From assembly GCA_020073705.1 (NCBI GenBank), contig JAIQES010000002.1:62001-126000 (forward strand): 64,000 bases of DNA, read 5' to 3'. The DNA comes from Terriglobia bacterium. GTDB taxonomy: Bacteria > Acidobacteriota > Terriglobia > Acidiferrales > UBA7541. Positions 52,356 through 60,905 of this stretch are shown piece after piece; the first letter of the stretch is position 1; each line of letters starts with the position of its first letter. The notes beneath the pieces are model-generated. The model was given only the letters and a program-made list of their open reading frames with translations, did no database searches and had not been told where the DNA came from. The position numbers were made by a program, and so were the translations under genes.

Positions 52356-53060
52356 TTGGCGTTGCCGGCGCAGAAGGACCTGTTCGATCAGTACGCGGTC
52401 TCTTACGATGAGACCCTGGCGAACGCGATCGCACCATCAGGAGAAAGCCGGGAATTCTTCGCCGCGGGCCGCGTAGCGTGGCTGAAGCGCTGCCTGGATG
52501 AAGCGAACCAGACGCCGCGCGCGCTGCTCGATTTCGGCTGCGGCGACGGCGCAACGACGCCTCTGCTGCTGGCCGCGCTCCGGTCGGAATCAGCGGCCGG
52601 CATCGATGTCTCCGCCAAGTCTCTGGAAATTGCGCGAAAGCAGTACGCCAGCGCGCGGATTAGGTATGAAACGATCGGAGAATTCCAAGCGTTTGCGCAA
52701 ATGGATCTGGCTTACTGCAATGGCGTATTTCACCACATTCCGCCGGCGCAGCGCGCCGAGGCCCTCGCGCTGGTGAATGGAGCGCTGCGCGTGGGCGGGC
52801 TGTTTTCCTTCTGGGAAAATAGTCCCTGGAGTCTGGCCACGCGATATGTGATGTCTCGATGCGCATTCGATCGCGACGCGATCATGCTCACACCGCCCGA
52901 GGCCCGCGCGTTGCTGCGTAACGGCGGTTTCGAGATTCTGCGCACCGATTTCCGGTTTATTTTTCCGCGAGCGCTGCGCGCCTTCCGGAAAATCGAAGAC
53001 TTCGTCTACCGCCTGCCCCTCGGCACGCAATATCAAGTCCTCTGCCGCAAAGTCCGCTGA
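52356..53060 (+). CDS. SAM-dependent methyltransferase
   Basis: A 234-residue class I methyltransferase. Motif I is LLDFGCGDGATTPLLLAAL, with GIDVSAKSLEIARKQY (motif II) and DLAYCNGVFHHIP (motif IV). The C-terminal basic segment (FRFIFPRALRAFRKIEDF) resembles methyltransferases of sugar or lipid biosynthesis clusters. The TTG start has GGAGAAGGGA upstream. It is probably part of the surface-modification set with the acyltransferase and glycosyltransferase. Confidence 0.88.
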   Translation: MALPAQKDLFDQYAVSYDETLANAIAPSGESREFFAAGRVAWLKRCLDEANQTPRALLDFGCGDGATTPLLLAALRSESAAGIDVSAKSLEIARKQYASARIRYETIGEFQAFAQMDLAYCNGVFHHIPPAQRAEALALVNGALRVGGLFSFWENSPWSLATRYVMSRCAFDRDAIMLTPPEARALLRNGGFEILRTDFRFIFPRALRAFRKIEDFVYRLPLGTQYQVLCRKVR

Positions 53061-53066
53061 ACTGAG

Positions 53067-53142
53067 GTAGCACAGACTTCAGTCTGTGCGCTTTCGGTTT
53101 TTCGTGCGTTCCGTACGGTGCACAGACTGAAGTCTGTGCTAC
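53067..53142. repeat. Family B palindrome pair
   Basis: Two GACT/AGTC palindromes directly after the methyltransferase stop. Confidence 0.87.
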
Positions 53143-53155
53143 CAAACCCAAAGCC

Positions 53156-53252
53156 GTCATTCCGAGCGCAGCGAGGAATCTCTCCGTGCTCTTAATCATT
53201 CGGAATGCAAAACCGAAGAGAGATTCCTCGTCGCTTTGCTCCTCGGAATGAC
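53156..53252. repeat. Family A element
   Basis: Complete arms, tip TCGCTTTGCTC. It ends 45 bases before the holin-like gene. Confidence 0.8.
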
Positions 53253-53297
53253 AACGCGCATTCTTGTTGCGTTATGCAAGCCTACTCAGGAGCGTTC

Positions 53298-53525
53298 ATG
53301 TCGAGCTGGGAAATCTGGCTGAAGGGAATTGTGGCCGCCGGGATTGCCGGCGGGGCCAACGGCGTCATCACCGGATTTGCGGCGGTGGGCATCGATCCGC
53401 AGCATTTCAATCTGCAGGGCGGCCTGCACCCGACACTTGCGATTGCTGGGGTCAGCGCGCTCATGTCCGGCATCATCGGGATCGCCGCGTACTTGAAGCA
53501 GTCACCGCTGCCGAAAGAACAGTGA
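53298..53525 (+). CDS. Two-helix holin-like protein
   Basis: A 75-residue membrane protein with two helices (GIVAAGIAGGANGVITGFAA and LAIAGVSALMSGIIGIAAYL) and a short polar tail. ATG 53298 has AGGAG 6 bases upstream. Size and topology fit a class II holin, which would open the membrane for the lytic enzyme; small phage membrane proteins of other function look alike. Confidence 0.6.
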   Translation: MSSWEIWLKGIVAAGIAGGANGVITGFAAVGIDPQHFNLQGGLHPTLAIAGVSALMSGIIGIAAYLKQSPLPKEQ

Positions 53526-53533
53526 CTGGTGAA

Positions 53534-53608
53534 GTAGCACAGGCTTCAGCCTGTGCCGTTTTGGTTGTCATCCACACAGGACGCTGCACAGACTGAAGTC
53601 TGTGCTAC
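53534..53608. repeat. Family B palindrome pair
   Basis: Left GGCT/AGCC, right GACT/AGTC. Confidence 0.87.
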
Positions 53609-53626
53609 TTAAGACTAGGAGTTGCC

Positions 53627-54352
53627 ATGCCGGTCGTCGGAACCACTGCATACAACACCGCGGGGCAGATCACGGCGCTGGTGCGCTCGCTGCTCAACGA
53701 CGCCGCGGGAAATCTCTTTACCGACGCGGTGCTGCTGCCGTACGTCAACTCCGGCTACCGCAAGGTGCAACGCGCCCTGGCGAACGTGCAGTCCGGCACG
53801 TTCCTGAGCGACAACGCGCTGCTGGTGGTCCCTGCGGTCGCGCAGGTGGACGCCTCGGCGCAAGTGTCCATCACCGACGCCACGGCGCCGCCCAATCAGT
53901 TGCCGCCGGACTTGCTCGTTCCGGTGAAATTGTGGGAGCGCGTCAACGGCAGCTCTGACGATTTCATGGAGATGACCGATCTGACCGATCACGACGGTCT
54001 GCCGTCGGAGCCGCAGTCGCAGATGCTGCGCTATTGGGAGTGGCGCGCGGACGGCCTCTATTTCCTCGGCGCGACACAGGACACGCAGATCCGCCTGCGC
54101 TATCAGAAGTCGTATCCCGATCTGACCGATGCGACCAGTCCCGTGCTCGTCCGCCAGGCGCAGGAAGCGATTGCTTACTGCGCCGCCGCGATGGCCGGAG
54201 CGGCTCGCGGCGCGCCTCTGGCGGAACGCTGGGACGCCGCCGGTGGCGACGCGCTCGAGGATCTAATTACACGCGCCGCGCAGCGCGAACAACAGACCGG
54301 ACGCCGCCGCCGGCCGTTTTCTTCCCGCGCGGGATTCGCACCGTTGATTTGA
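53627..54352 (+). CDS. Phage head-tail adaptor-like protein
   Basis: A 241-residue protein with AGGAG before the ATG. N-terminal helical half: TAGQITALVRSLLNDAAGNL, LLPYVNSGYRKVQRALANVQ. Then a beta segment (DGLYFLGATQDTQIRLRYQK) and a C-terminal helical part (AQEAIAYCAAAMAGAARGAP). The helical-beta-helical layout fits adaptor or connector proteins that bind under the portal. Family inferred from order (portal-capsid-adaptor-tail). Confidence 0.65.
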   Translation: MPVVGTTAYNTAGQITALVRSLLNDAAGNLFTDAVLLPYVNSGYRKVQRALANVQSGTFLSDNALLVVPAVAQVDASAQVSITDATAPPNQLPPDLLVPVKLWERVNGSSDDFMEMTDLTDHDGLPSEPQSQMLRYWEWRADGLYFLGATQDTQIRLRYQKSYPDLTDATSPVLVRQAQEAIAYCAAAMAGAARGAPLAERWDAAGGDALEDLITRAAQREQQTGRRRRPFSSRAGFAPLI

Positions 54353-54359
54353 GAAACCG

Positions 54360-54392
54360 CAGAGAGATTCCTCGCTTCGCTCGGAATGACAA
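54360..54392. repeat. Family A half element
   Basis: GAGAGATTCCTCGCTTCGCT and GGAATGACA. Confidence 0.65.
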
Positions 54393-54428
54393 CGCTTCTG
54401 TATTCTTAACACCCAACAAACAAAGGGC

Positions 54429-54520
54429 GTCATTCCGAGGCACGCTGCGTGCCGAGGAATCTCTCCTGTGGTGTTCGGCAATGAGGATGTGACGTTGTTC
54501 GCGCTTCGCTGGGAATGACA
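54429..54520. repeat. Family A element, decayed
   Basis: Left arm GTCATTCCGAGGCACGCTGC intact; right arm degenerate but ends GGGAATGACA. Confidence 0.65.
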
Positions 54521-54532
54521 AAAGGACAAACG

Positions 54533-54652
54533 GCACAGACTGAAGTCTGTGCTACTGAAGCCCGAAGAGTTCTTTTTGTAGCACAGGCTTCAGCCTGTGC
54601 GGTTTTGCTTTTCTCGATGCATCACGCTGCACAGACTGAAGTCTGTGCTACC
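54533..54652. repeat. Family B half plus full pair
   Basis: A half copy at 54533-54556, then a full pair at 54578-54652 with the same linker as the 52.1-kb array. Confidence 0.87.
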
Positions 54653-54702
54653 TAGAACACGAACCAGAGCAAATCACACAGGGAACCCTGAGCTACCTAA
54701 TC

Positions 54703-57429
54703 ATGTCTATCGCAGGAACAATTGACGCGCCGCTGGATTTGTTCGGCGGGCTAGTGACCGATATGGCCGCGGCGGACTTGCCGCAAGGCGTCTCGCCCGA
54801 CTGCCAGGACGTTGCCTTCTTGCAGGGTGCGGTGAAAACACGGCCGGGACTGGTCTCGGTATTTTCACCGATCGTTTCTCCAACGGGGGGCAATCCCACG
54901 GTCAACTACCTGAAGACCTACACGCAGCCGAACCTCGCGCAAACGCTGCTGGCGCTCGATTCGGCGGGCACGTTGTGGAAAGAGACCTCTCCTGGCGTAC
55001 TGTCGCAGGTCGCCACGGGCCTGCCGGCGAACGCCGCGGCGAGTTCCACGTCGCTTTTTGGCCGTGAATATATCGCGCTGCACGACGGCCAGTTTGGCGT
55101 GGACCCGCCGCGACAGTACGACGGCACGAACTTCGACCGCGTAAGCCAGATCGGGCCCGGCGCGGGAGTGGCCGCGATCAGCGACATCGTGGCCAACATT
55201 TCCGCGATCTCGCGGGCTTCGGGGATCGTTACGGTAACCACCGCGACACCTCTCGGATTAATTGCCAGCGACCAGGTCACCATCGCGGGCGTAACGAACA
55301 CGAGCTTTAACGGCACATTTGCTGTCGCGTCAATCCCGGATTCGCTGCATTTCACCTACGCTCAGGCCCTCGCCGACACGACGTCGAGCGGTGGCACAGC
55401 GGCTCCGGTCGGCTCGATCGCGGCGGGCGTGCATCAGTGCGCCGTGATTTTCGTCACGCGGCAGGGCTATCTGACGCGGCCGTCGCCACCGGTATCGTGG
55501 ACCTCGGCCGGCGGATGCCGCGCCATCGTAACGGGAATCCCGGTGCCATCCGGTTTGCCGAACATCGTGGCGCGCATTCTGGCGTTCACCGGCGCGGGCG
55601 GCGACAATTTCTACTACACGACGGGACTTGACGGCGCGCCGCAGATGCAGGTCTCCGATAATTCAGCGTCGTTGTTCGTCGTAGATTTTTCGGACACCGC
55701 GCTGATCGCGGGGCTTTCCGCGGATTCGCTGTTTCAATTGGTTGAACTCGGAGAATGCGCGGGCGTGCTCGGCTACGCGGAACGGTTATTCTGGTGGGGC
55801 GAACGGAACAAGCAGAACAACTGGGACAATCTCACCTTTGACGGCTGTTTCAACGGCGACGTGCCTCTCGGATGGACCACCGATGCAACCTACGGCGCCG
55901 GCGGCGGCCGCGATTCAACGGGAAAAGCCGTCTGGGGCGGCGCATATTCGATCCTGGGCGACGGCGCGACGCCCACGCGCGGGCTGATCACGCAATCCGC
56001 GGTCGTGGATTACAACGGGGCGCCGCGCCTGCAGCCGAACACAGCGTACTCGGCGCGCGCCCGCGTGCGCATGACGGGAGCGCTCACGCAGGGCACCCTG
56101 CACGTCCATCTTTACAGCGCCTCACTGGGGATTTCGACCACGGGCATCGCGGTGCCCGCGGCCCAAGTCACCACAAGCGCCTGGAAGGAATTTATCGCGC
56201 CGATCACTCCTTCGGGCGGGCCTTCGGGCGGGCCATCGGGCGGGTTCGCGACGATCCCGCCAGACCTGCTGCTGCGCGTCTATGCCGACGGCACGCCAAC
56301 AAACGGCGCCGGCTTCCTGGTCGAGAACATCGAAATCTTTCGCGCGGCCGAGCCGTACAACACATCGCTGGTGCGCGCTTCCTTCGCCGAGGACCCGGAC
56401 AGTTACGACGGCGTCAGCGGCTTTATGAGTGTCTCCGAAAACGACGGGCAGACGGTGCGCGCGGCGTTCGTGCTGCGCGAGAATCTCTACCTCGTGAAGG
56501 ACCGCTCGATCTACGTCACCTCGGACGACGGCGTGAACGAGCCGGCTTCGTGGGCGATCAAGGAAGTCTCGGTCACGGTGGGTACACCTTCGGTCGCGGG
56601 CGTGGATACGGGAGAGGACTGGGCCGTGATCGCCGGGCGCGCCGGGATGTACATCTTCGACGGCGGCCAGGTGGTAAAAATCTCGCAGGAGATCCAGCCG
56701 CTGTGGGACCAGATCAACTGGGCCGCGGGACATACGCTCTGGGTGCGCGTCGACACGCTCAACAAGCGCATCCTGTGCGGCGTTCCGATCGGCGCCGCCA
56801 CTTCGCCCAACCGCATCCTCGTGCTCGACTATCGCAGCCTGGCCAGCGCCGGAGAAATCGCGTCGCTGGGCTCCGTGCTCTTCTCTACGATGTCCGGCAA
56901 ACTGTACGCGGTGGGCCGGTCGCGCAAGTGGTGCCCGTGGAATATCACGGCAAGCTCCTGCGCGCTTGCCGAGCGTCCCGACGGCACCTCGCAAATCTTT
57001 CTTGGAAACGGAAGCATGAACGGCGCGGGCAACGGCAAAATCTATCAACTTTCCGACACGCAATTCTCCGACGACGGCGCGGCAATCAATTCCTACTACA
57101 CGACGTACTTTTTTCTGAGCAACGAACTCGAACAAGCCTACCAGGTGCGCTCGCACCGGAAACTGTTCGCATATTTGGCGATATACGCCGAAGGGGCAGG
57201 GAACTTGAACCTCTCCGCGTTCGTGGCGAACGAGGCCTATCCGACCGCGCTCGCGCCGCTGCCGCTTTCCTCGCCTTCGCCGAAGGACCTCGAACTGCCC
57301 ATCAATTTGCTCGGAGAACGTGTCGCGTTCCAGGTGGGCACCAACTCCCCAGGCGCGTGGTTCAAGCTCGAACGGTTTATCCCCTCGCTGCTGCCTGATC
57401 CCTGGGCCCCGGTCAGGGGAGGGAATTGA
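54703..57429 (+). CDS. Large phage tail/nozzle-like virion protein
   Basis: A 908-residue protein. The N-terminus (DLFGGLVTDMAAADLPQGVSPDCQDVAFL) is of the kind seen in podovirus tail-nozzle/tail-stabilising proteins, followed by beta-rich repeats; residues about 176-233 share the GVTNTSFNGTFAVASIPDS unit with the fibre-like protein. The later half includes lectin-like (LFQLVELGECAGVLGYAERL) and propeller-like (GEDWAVIAGRAGMYIFDGGQ) segments. The last about 40 residues (ERVAFQVGTNSPGAWFKLER ... RFIPSLLPDPWAPVRGGN) are duplicated twice downstream at DNA level. No strong ribosome binding site. Confidence 0.75.
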   Translation: MSIAGTIDAPLDLFGGLVTDMAAADLPQGVSPDCQDVAFLQGAVKTRPGLVSVFSPIVSPTGGNPTVNYLKTYTQPNLAQTLLALDSAGTLWKETSPGVLSQVATGLPANAAASSTSLFGREYIALHDGQFGVDPPRQYDGTNFDRVSQIGPGAGVAAISDIVANISAISRASGIVTVTTATPLGLIASDQVTIAGVTNTSFNGTFAVASIPDSLHFTYAQALADTTSSGGTAAPVGSIAAGVHQCAVIFVTRQGYLTRPSPPVSWTSAGGCRAIVTGIPVPSGLPNIVARILAFTGAGGDNFYYTTGLDGAPQMQVSDNSASLFVVDFSDTALIAGLSADSLFQLVELGECAGVLGYAERLFWWGERNKQNNWDNLTFDGCFNGDVPLGWTTDATYGAGGGRDSTGKAVWGGAYSILGDGATPTRGLITQSAVVDYNGAPRLQPNTAYSARARVRMTGALTQGTLHVHLYSASLGISTTGIAVPAAQVTTSAWKEFIAPITPSGGPSGGPSGGFATIPPDLLLRVYADGTPTNGAGFLVENIEIFRAAEPYNTSLVRASFAEDPDSYDGVSGFMSVSENDGQTVRAAFVLRENLYLVKDRSIYVTSDDGVNEPASWAIKEVSVTVGTPSVAGVDTGEDWAVIAGRAGMYIFDGGQVVKISQEIQPLWDQINWAAGHTLWVRVDTLNKRILCGVPIGAATSPNRILVLDYRSLASAGEIASLGSVLFSTMSGKLYAVGRSRKWCPWNITASSCALAERPDGTSQIFLGNGSMNGAGNGKIYQLSDTQFSDDGAAINSYYTTYFFLSNELEQAYQVRSHRKLFAYLAIYAEGAGNLNLSAFVANEAYPTALAPLPLSSPSPKDLELPINLLGERVAFQVGTNSPGAWFKLERFIPSLLPDPWAPVRGGN
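57309..57429 (+). repeat. 3'-end repeat, copy 1 (inside the 908-residue gene)
   Basis: Original copy of a segment repeated at 58983-59103 (whole) and 59829-59884 (last part). Confidence 0.9.
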
Positions 57430-57434
57430 CGTTA

Positions 57435-57559
57435 GTAGCACAGACTTTAGTCTGTGCGGTTTAGCACTGGCGGCGCGAACGCCCTCAGGCTTAAAGCTGC
57501 ACCCTGCGACGGTCGGGATTCTCAAGCGAAAAATGCGCACAGACTAAAGTCTGTGCTAC
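57435..57559. repeat. Family B pair with long spacer
   Basis: Left GACTTTAGTC and right GACTAAAGTC, about 78 bases between. The same long-spacer form recurs at 59889-60013. Confidence 0.88.
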
Positions 57560-57572
57560 CGACCCCCGTGTT

Positions 57573-57698
57573 GTCATTCCGAACGAAGTGAGGAATCTCT
57601 CTGTGATTTTCGGCTCAGCAGAACCAAAACCACGGAGAGATTCCTCGTCGCTTCGCCCCGACCCGGTCGGGGCCTCGGTGCGAGCGCCCGGAATGACA
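57573..57698. repeat. Family A element
   Basis: Complete arms with an enlarged tip (CGACCCGGTCGGGGCC). Confidence 0.8.
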
Positions 57699-57746
57699 AC
57701 GCGATTGGACACATAGGCTGAAATCCGTCCTGCAAAAGTAAATGTT

Positions 57747-58394
57747 ATGCCCCTCATCAACGGCACGTACTACATGAATCCGCAATACGGCCTGGGGCTC
57801 GAGCGCGCCAAAGCCGCCGATGCCGATTTCAGGAGACTGAACGGAGAGTCAGGGCCATCCTGGCTCGATCATTTCCTCGGTTTTTTGCCGACAGCCGCGG
57901 AGCAAACGAGGGAGCGTGGGCGGAAACAAGCTCAGGAACACGCGCAGAGCGACAGAACTAGTGATGAAACCGTCGGCAATGTTACTTATAATGAAACCGC
58001 TGGACTCAGGGAAACTTCAAAGACCGGAAAAGGGAGTTCGCAAGACCTGCATGAAGCGAGAGTGGGAACGGTGGGCGTCCTCAAGAATCTCGATGCGAAC
58101 GGGCAGAAGCTGGGGAAACCGCTGACGGCACCCACGCACCTCACAACCCAAGAGGCGAAGGCCGTGCGGAACTACGGCCCAGCAAAACATACCTACGAAG
58201 ATTCGCAAACCGCCGCCAGCAAAGCTTCAGGCGACAGAAATGGCCCAACCCATTTCTATCTGGATCATGGTCAGCCCAAGCCCAGGTGGACCAAAGGAAA
58301 GGAACCCAAACAGAGCTATGGCCCGTTCCGGAACGATGCCGGGGACGGGGATGTCCCAAAAGGTGCCAAGGTTTGGATTCGGGTTTATGATTAG
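57747..58394 (+). CDS. Effector-like cassette protein
   Basis: A 215-residue protein. The N-terminal part (YYMNPQYGLGLERAKAADAD ... WLDHFLGFLPTAAEQTRE) looks like a short targeting or virion-linked segment; a polar linker follows. The C-terminal part (about 140-215: GPTHFYLDHGQPKPRW, QSYGPFRNDAGDGDVPKGAK, VWIRVYD) matches the tail of the broken ORF at 36.9-37.1 kb. Catalytic residues are not identifiable, but THFYLDH offers conserved polar side chains. An exported small protein follows 17 bases later with a strong ribosome binding site. A wall-active toxin is a guess. Confidence 0.55.
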   Translation: MPLINGTYYMNPQYGLGLERAKAADADFRRLNGESGPSWLDHFLGFLPTAAEQTRERGRKQAQEHAQSDRTSDETVGNVTYNETAGLRETSKTGKGSSQDLHEARVGTVGVLKNLDANGQKLGKPLTAPTHLTTQEAKAVRNYGPAKHTYEDSQTAASKASGDRNGPTHFYLDHGQPKPRWTKGKEPKQSYGPFRNDAGDGDVPKGAKVWIRVYD

Positions 58395-58411
58395 GCGATA
58401 AGGAGGTCCTT

Positions 58412-58933
58412 GTGAACATCCGGATCCCGATCGCCTTGTTTCTGATGCTTTGTTTGGCAACTGCTCTCCTAGCTGGCCGGTCGCAACAAAAGCGGCCCAT
58501 TCGCGAAGCAGAGATCAATGCCGTCATTGAGGCTATTCAAGACGAAATTTATGACCTGAACTTGGAAAAGGATTTCTTCTCTGTCGGAACGACAACCAAA
58601 GACAATCGCGACCAGGAAATATTGAACGTGTATTTCCAGCCGGACGTCCTTGACAACTCTAGGTCCTGGATCATCTACAAGCTAATGCCCGACGGCGAAA
58701 TCCTGCGAATGTATGAGATTGGCCGCAGCGGGCGCATCTATTTGCACGGCAAGCCGGGCGAATTTCGCATTACGCAGCCTGATTACCCAACAGTATATAT
58801 GGACGATGACGATCTTTGTAAGCTCAAGCACGATTGGATCAAACGTCAGTTCATCGTGGACACGAATCCCGATCCAAGACTAGTGGCCGCCGCGCGCGAG
58901 CGGCAAAGAGCGCGCAGGCAAGCCTCTCGCTGA
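58412..58933 (+). CDS. Small Sec-exported partner protein
   Basis: A 173-residue protein with GTG start and AGGAGG 5 bases upstream. Signal peptide: IRIPIALFLMLCLATALLAG. The mature part is mixed alpha/beta (EINAVIEAIQDEIYDLNLEK, WIIYKLMPDGEILRMYEIGR) with an Arg-rich tail. No family recognised. Tight coupling to the upstream ORF suggests partnership, for example immunity; this is inference. Confidence 0.65.
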   Translation: MNIRIPIALFLMLCLATALLAGRSQQKRPIREAEINAVIEAIQDEIYDLNLEKDFFSVGTTTKDNRDQEILNVYFQPDVLDNSRSWIIYKLMPDGEILRMYEIGRSGRIYLHGKPGEFRITQPDYPTVYMDDDDLCKLKHDWIKRQFIVDTNPDPRLVAAARERQRARRQASR

Positions 58934-58982
58934 CCGGCTGGGCGCTGCCGGCTTGAAAGACGAGACACCGAGCGCTGCCCAG

Positions 58983-59103
58983 GCTCGGAGAACGTGTCGC
59001 GTTCCAGGTGGGCACCAACTCCCCAGGCGCGTGGTTCCGACTCGAGCGGTTTATCCCCTCGCTGCTGCCCGATCCCTGGGCCCCGGTCAGGGGAGGGAAT
59101 TGA
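58983..59103 (+). repeat. 3'-end repeat, copy 2
   Basis: A 121-base copy of the last bases of the 908-residue gene, including its TGA, with few changes. It is not attached to an upstream coding region. Confidence 0.9.
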
Positions 59104-59187
59104 CGCTGCGTCGCCAACAGTCAATTACCGATCATCCGGCTTGGCAGGCACAATCCGAAAGAAGCTGTAGCATTCGTTTGGAAAACG

Positions 59188-59712
59188 TCAAGGGGTTGCA
59201 GGCGCCGCGCGAGGCGGGAATTCCGCCTCATGAAAGTTGCTGATACGCCAGAGCCCGTTCTGCTTAGTTATCACGACGATCATCAGGCCCTTGCGCGCAG
59301 GCCTCAGTGAGCCGTCGGTTCTTCTTGTGCCGGTCATTACCGTATCAGCGTCAACAAGCGCTATTTCCGGCGCGTAAAAACGGATATTCCTGACCGTATC
59401 GGTACGATTCACGTCCTTCAGGGTGCCCGTGAAAAGCTCTCCGAATTTCTGCTCGATCGCTTTTCGCCCGTGAAAGTGGTCGCCAAACATGTTTGTGAAG
59501 TCCACATCTTCGGTAAACGCCATTGCGGCCGCGTGCGCATCATGCCTGCTGAAACTCTGGTAAAAATCGGCAAACGTCTTTTTTATCGCCGCCGTGTCTG
59601 CATCGGAGCCTTTTGGTGAATTCTGCGCCCAGGTGGAAATGGGAACCTGAGTCCATCCGAGCAGGAATAGAGTGAAAAGCAGAGCAGCCTTCACAAAAGC
59701 CGAAATCTTCAT
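59188..59712 (-). CDS. Secreted SnoaL/DUF4440-like protein
   Basis: A 174-residue protein. The ATG at 59710-59712 has GGGGAGG upstream (minus strand) and gives a signal peptide (AALLFTLFLLGWTQVPISTW). The mature part is a cone-shaped SnoaL/NTF2-like fold: IKKTFADFYQSFSRHDAHAA, MAFTEDVDFTNMFGDHFHGR, and WRISNFHEAEFP. Such proteins are common in acidobacteria; enzymatic activity is unclear. It lies between copies 2 and 3 of the 3'-end repeat. Confidence 0.85.
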   Translation of the reverse strand: MKISAFVKAALLFTLFLLGWTQVPISTWAQNSPKGSDADTAAIKKTFADFYQSFSRHDAHAAAMAFTEDVDFTNMFGDHFHGRKAIEQKFGELFTGTLKDVNRTDTVRNIRFYAPEIALVDADTVMTGTRRTDGSLRPARKGLMIVVITKQNGLWRISNFHEAEFPPRAAPATP

Positions 59713-59828
59713 GGGTAGCCTCCCCGAACTTCGTGTTCCCATCCTAGGACGTCTGCTATTGTTCACCAAATGTAGCTCTTGTCAACGTGTTTGAAAGTAT
59801 CCGAACGTGGCGGACCTGATTCACCAAC

Positions 59829-60059
59829 GATTCATCCCCTCGCTGCTGCCCGATCCCTGGGCCCCGGTCAGGGGAGGGAATTGACGTTGGTAGCACAGAC
59901 TTTAGTCTGTGCGGTTTAGCACTGGCGGCGCGAACGCCCTCAGGCTTAAAGCTGCACCCTGCGACGGTCGGGATTCTCAAGCGAAAAATGCGCACAGACT
60001 AAAGTCTGTGCTACCGACCCCTGTGTTGTCATTCCGAACGAAGTGAGGAATCTCTCTGT
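59829..60059 (+). repeat. 3'-end repeat, copy 3, extending through the downstream repeats
   Basis: About 230 bases nearly identical to 57372-57602: the last codons and TGA of the 908-residue gene, the long-spacer family B pair (59889-60013) and the start of a family A element. Confidence 0.9.
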
Positions 60060-60127
60060 TGTTCTGATCGCCCGAAAGGCTAACCACAGAGAGATTCCTC
60101 GGGCCAACTCCCGGCCCTCGGAATGAC
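60028..60127. repeat. Family A element
   Basis: Complete arms; a fragment of the right arm recurs at 60161-60183. No gene between 59713 and 60204. Confidence 0.8.
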
Positions 60128-60204
60128 AACGCACTTTTTCTTCGCGCGAATCACAGGGAACGGTCGAACTCCCTCGGAATGACAACAGACAAAGGCGTAC
60201 GACG

Positions 60205-60744
60205 ATGCTGAAAATCGGCCAACTTGCGCAGATCAAGAGCGAATCGCCATACACCTACGAGGCGCTCACGCAGATTGTGAACGCGGTGAACTCACTGGGC
60301 CGCGCGACCGGCGTCGATCCTTCGGGCACGATCGATCCGCCCGCGCCCATCGGCCGGCTGAGCGTCACCGCCGCCGATGGCATTTTTGATCTCGCCATCA
60401 CGGACAACTCATCCGTGAATCGCGGTATTTTCTATTTCGCCGAATCCGACACGACGCCCGCGTTTGGCAAGCCGTACGTACATTTCCTGGGCAGCTCGCG
60501 CAATCTGCGCATCGCTCTTGGAAATCAAACGCTCTACTGGCGCGCGTATTCTCAATATCTTGGCTCGGCCCCATCCGAGCCGGTCACGTTCGGCTCACCG
60601 GCGACGGCCGTCACCGGCGGCGGAACGGCGGCAGGACCGGCGCTACAGGCTTCGACCGGAAGCGGCACCGCGTCCGGCAGCGAAGGCGGCTCGGGCTTCG
60701 GCACCGTCACCCAGAGCACTTTTGGCCCGGTCATCCTGCGGTAA
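60205..60744 (+). CDS. Phage virion protein with fibronectin-III-like domain
   Basis: A 179-residue protein: helical N-terminus (YTYEALTQIVNAVNSLGRAT), then a beta domain (GIFDLAITDNSSVNRGIFYF, TLYWRAYSQYLGSAPSEPVT) of FnIII/Ig type, and a Gly/Ser-rich tail (GTASGSEGGSGFGTVTQS). Such chains often form base or fibre-attachment parts. No family recognised with certainty. Confidence 0.65.
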   Translation: MLKIGQLAQIKSESPYTYEALTQIVNAVNSLGRATGVDPSGTIDPPAPIGRLSVTAADGIFDLAITDNSSVNRGIFYFAESDTTPAFGKPYVHFLGSSRNLRIALGNQTLYWRAYSQYLGSAPSEPVTFGSPATAVTGGGTAAGPALQASTGSGTASGSEGGSGFGTVTQSTFGPVILR

Positions 60745-60894
60745 TGCGAAGAGAGATTCCTCGCTGCGGCTGCGCCTCCGCTCGGAAAGACGCCACTTAT
60801 CCTTGGCGCGCACGTTAGGACGACGCTGTGTGGTGCGCATCCAAAAAAATGCGTTGTCATTCCGAGGCCCGTTTCCGGCCGAGGAATCTCTCTT
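60739..60894. repeat. Two family A half elements
   Basis: A right half at 60739-60790, a stretch of unrelated bases, and a left half (GTCATTCCGAGG ... CGAGGAATCTCTC) at about 60857-60894. This is the reverse of the normal order. Confidence 0.65.
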
Positions 60895-60905
60895 CGGTTT
60901 TCTCC

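Noticed and set aside
55872-57540. Long open frames (508 codons plus strand, 472 codons minus strand) over the 908-residue gene
   Set aside because: Shadow frames; Arg-rich, no start signals, and the virion protein frame shows clear protein-like patterns.
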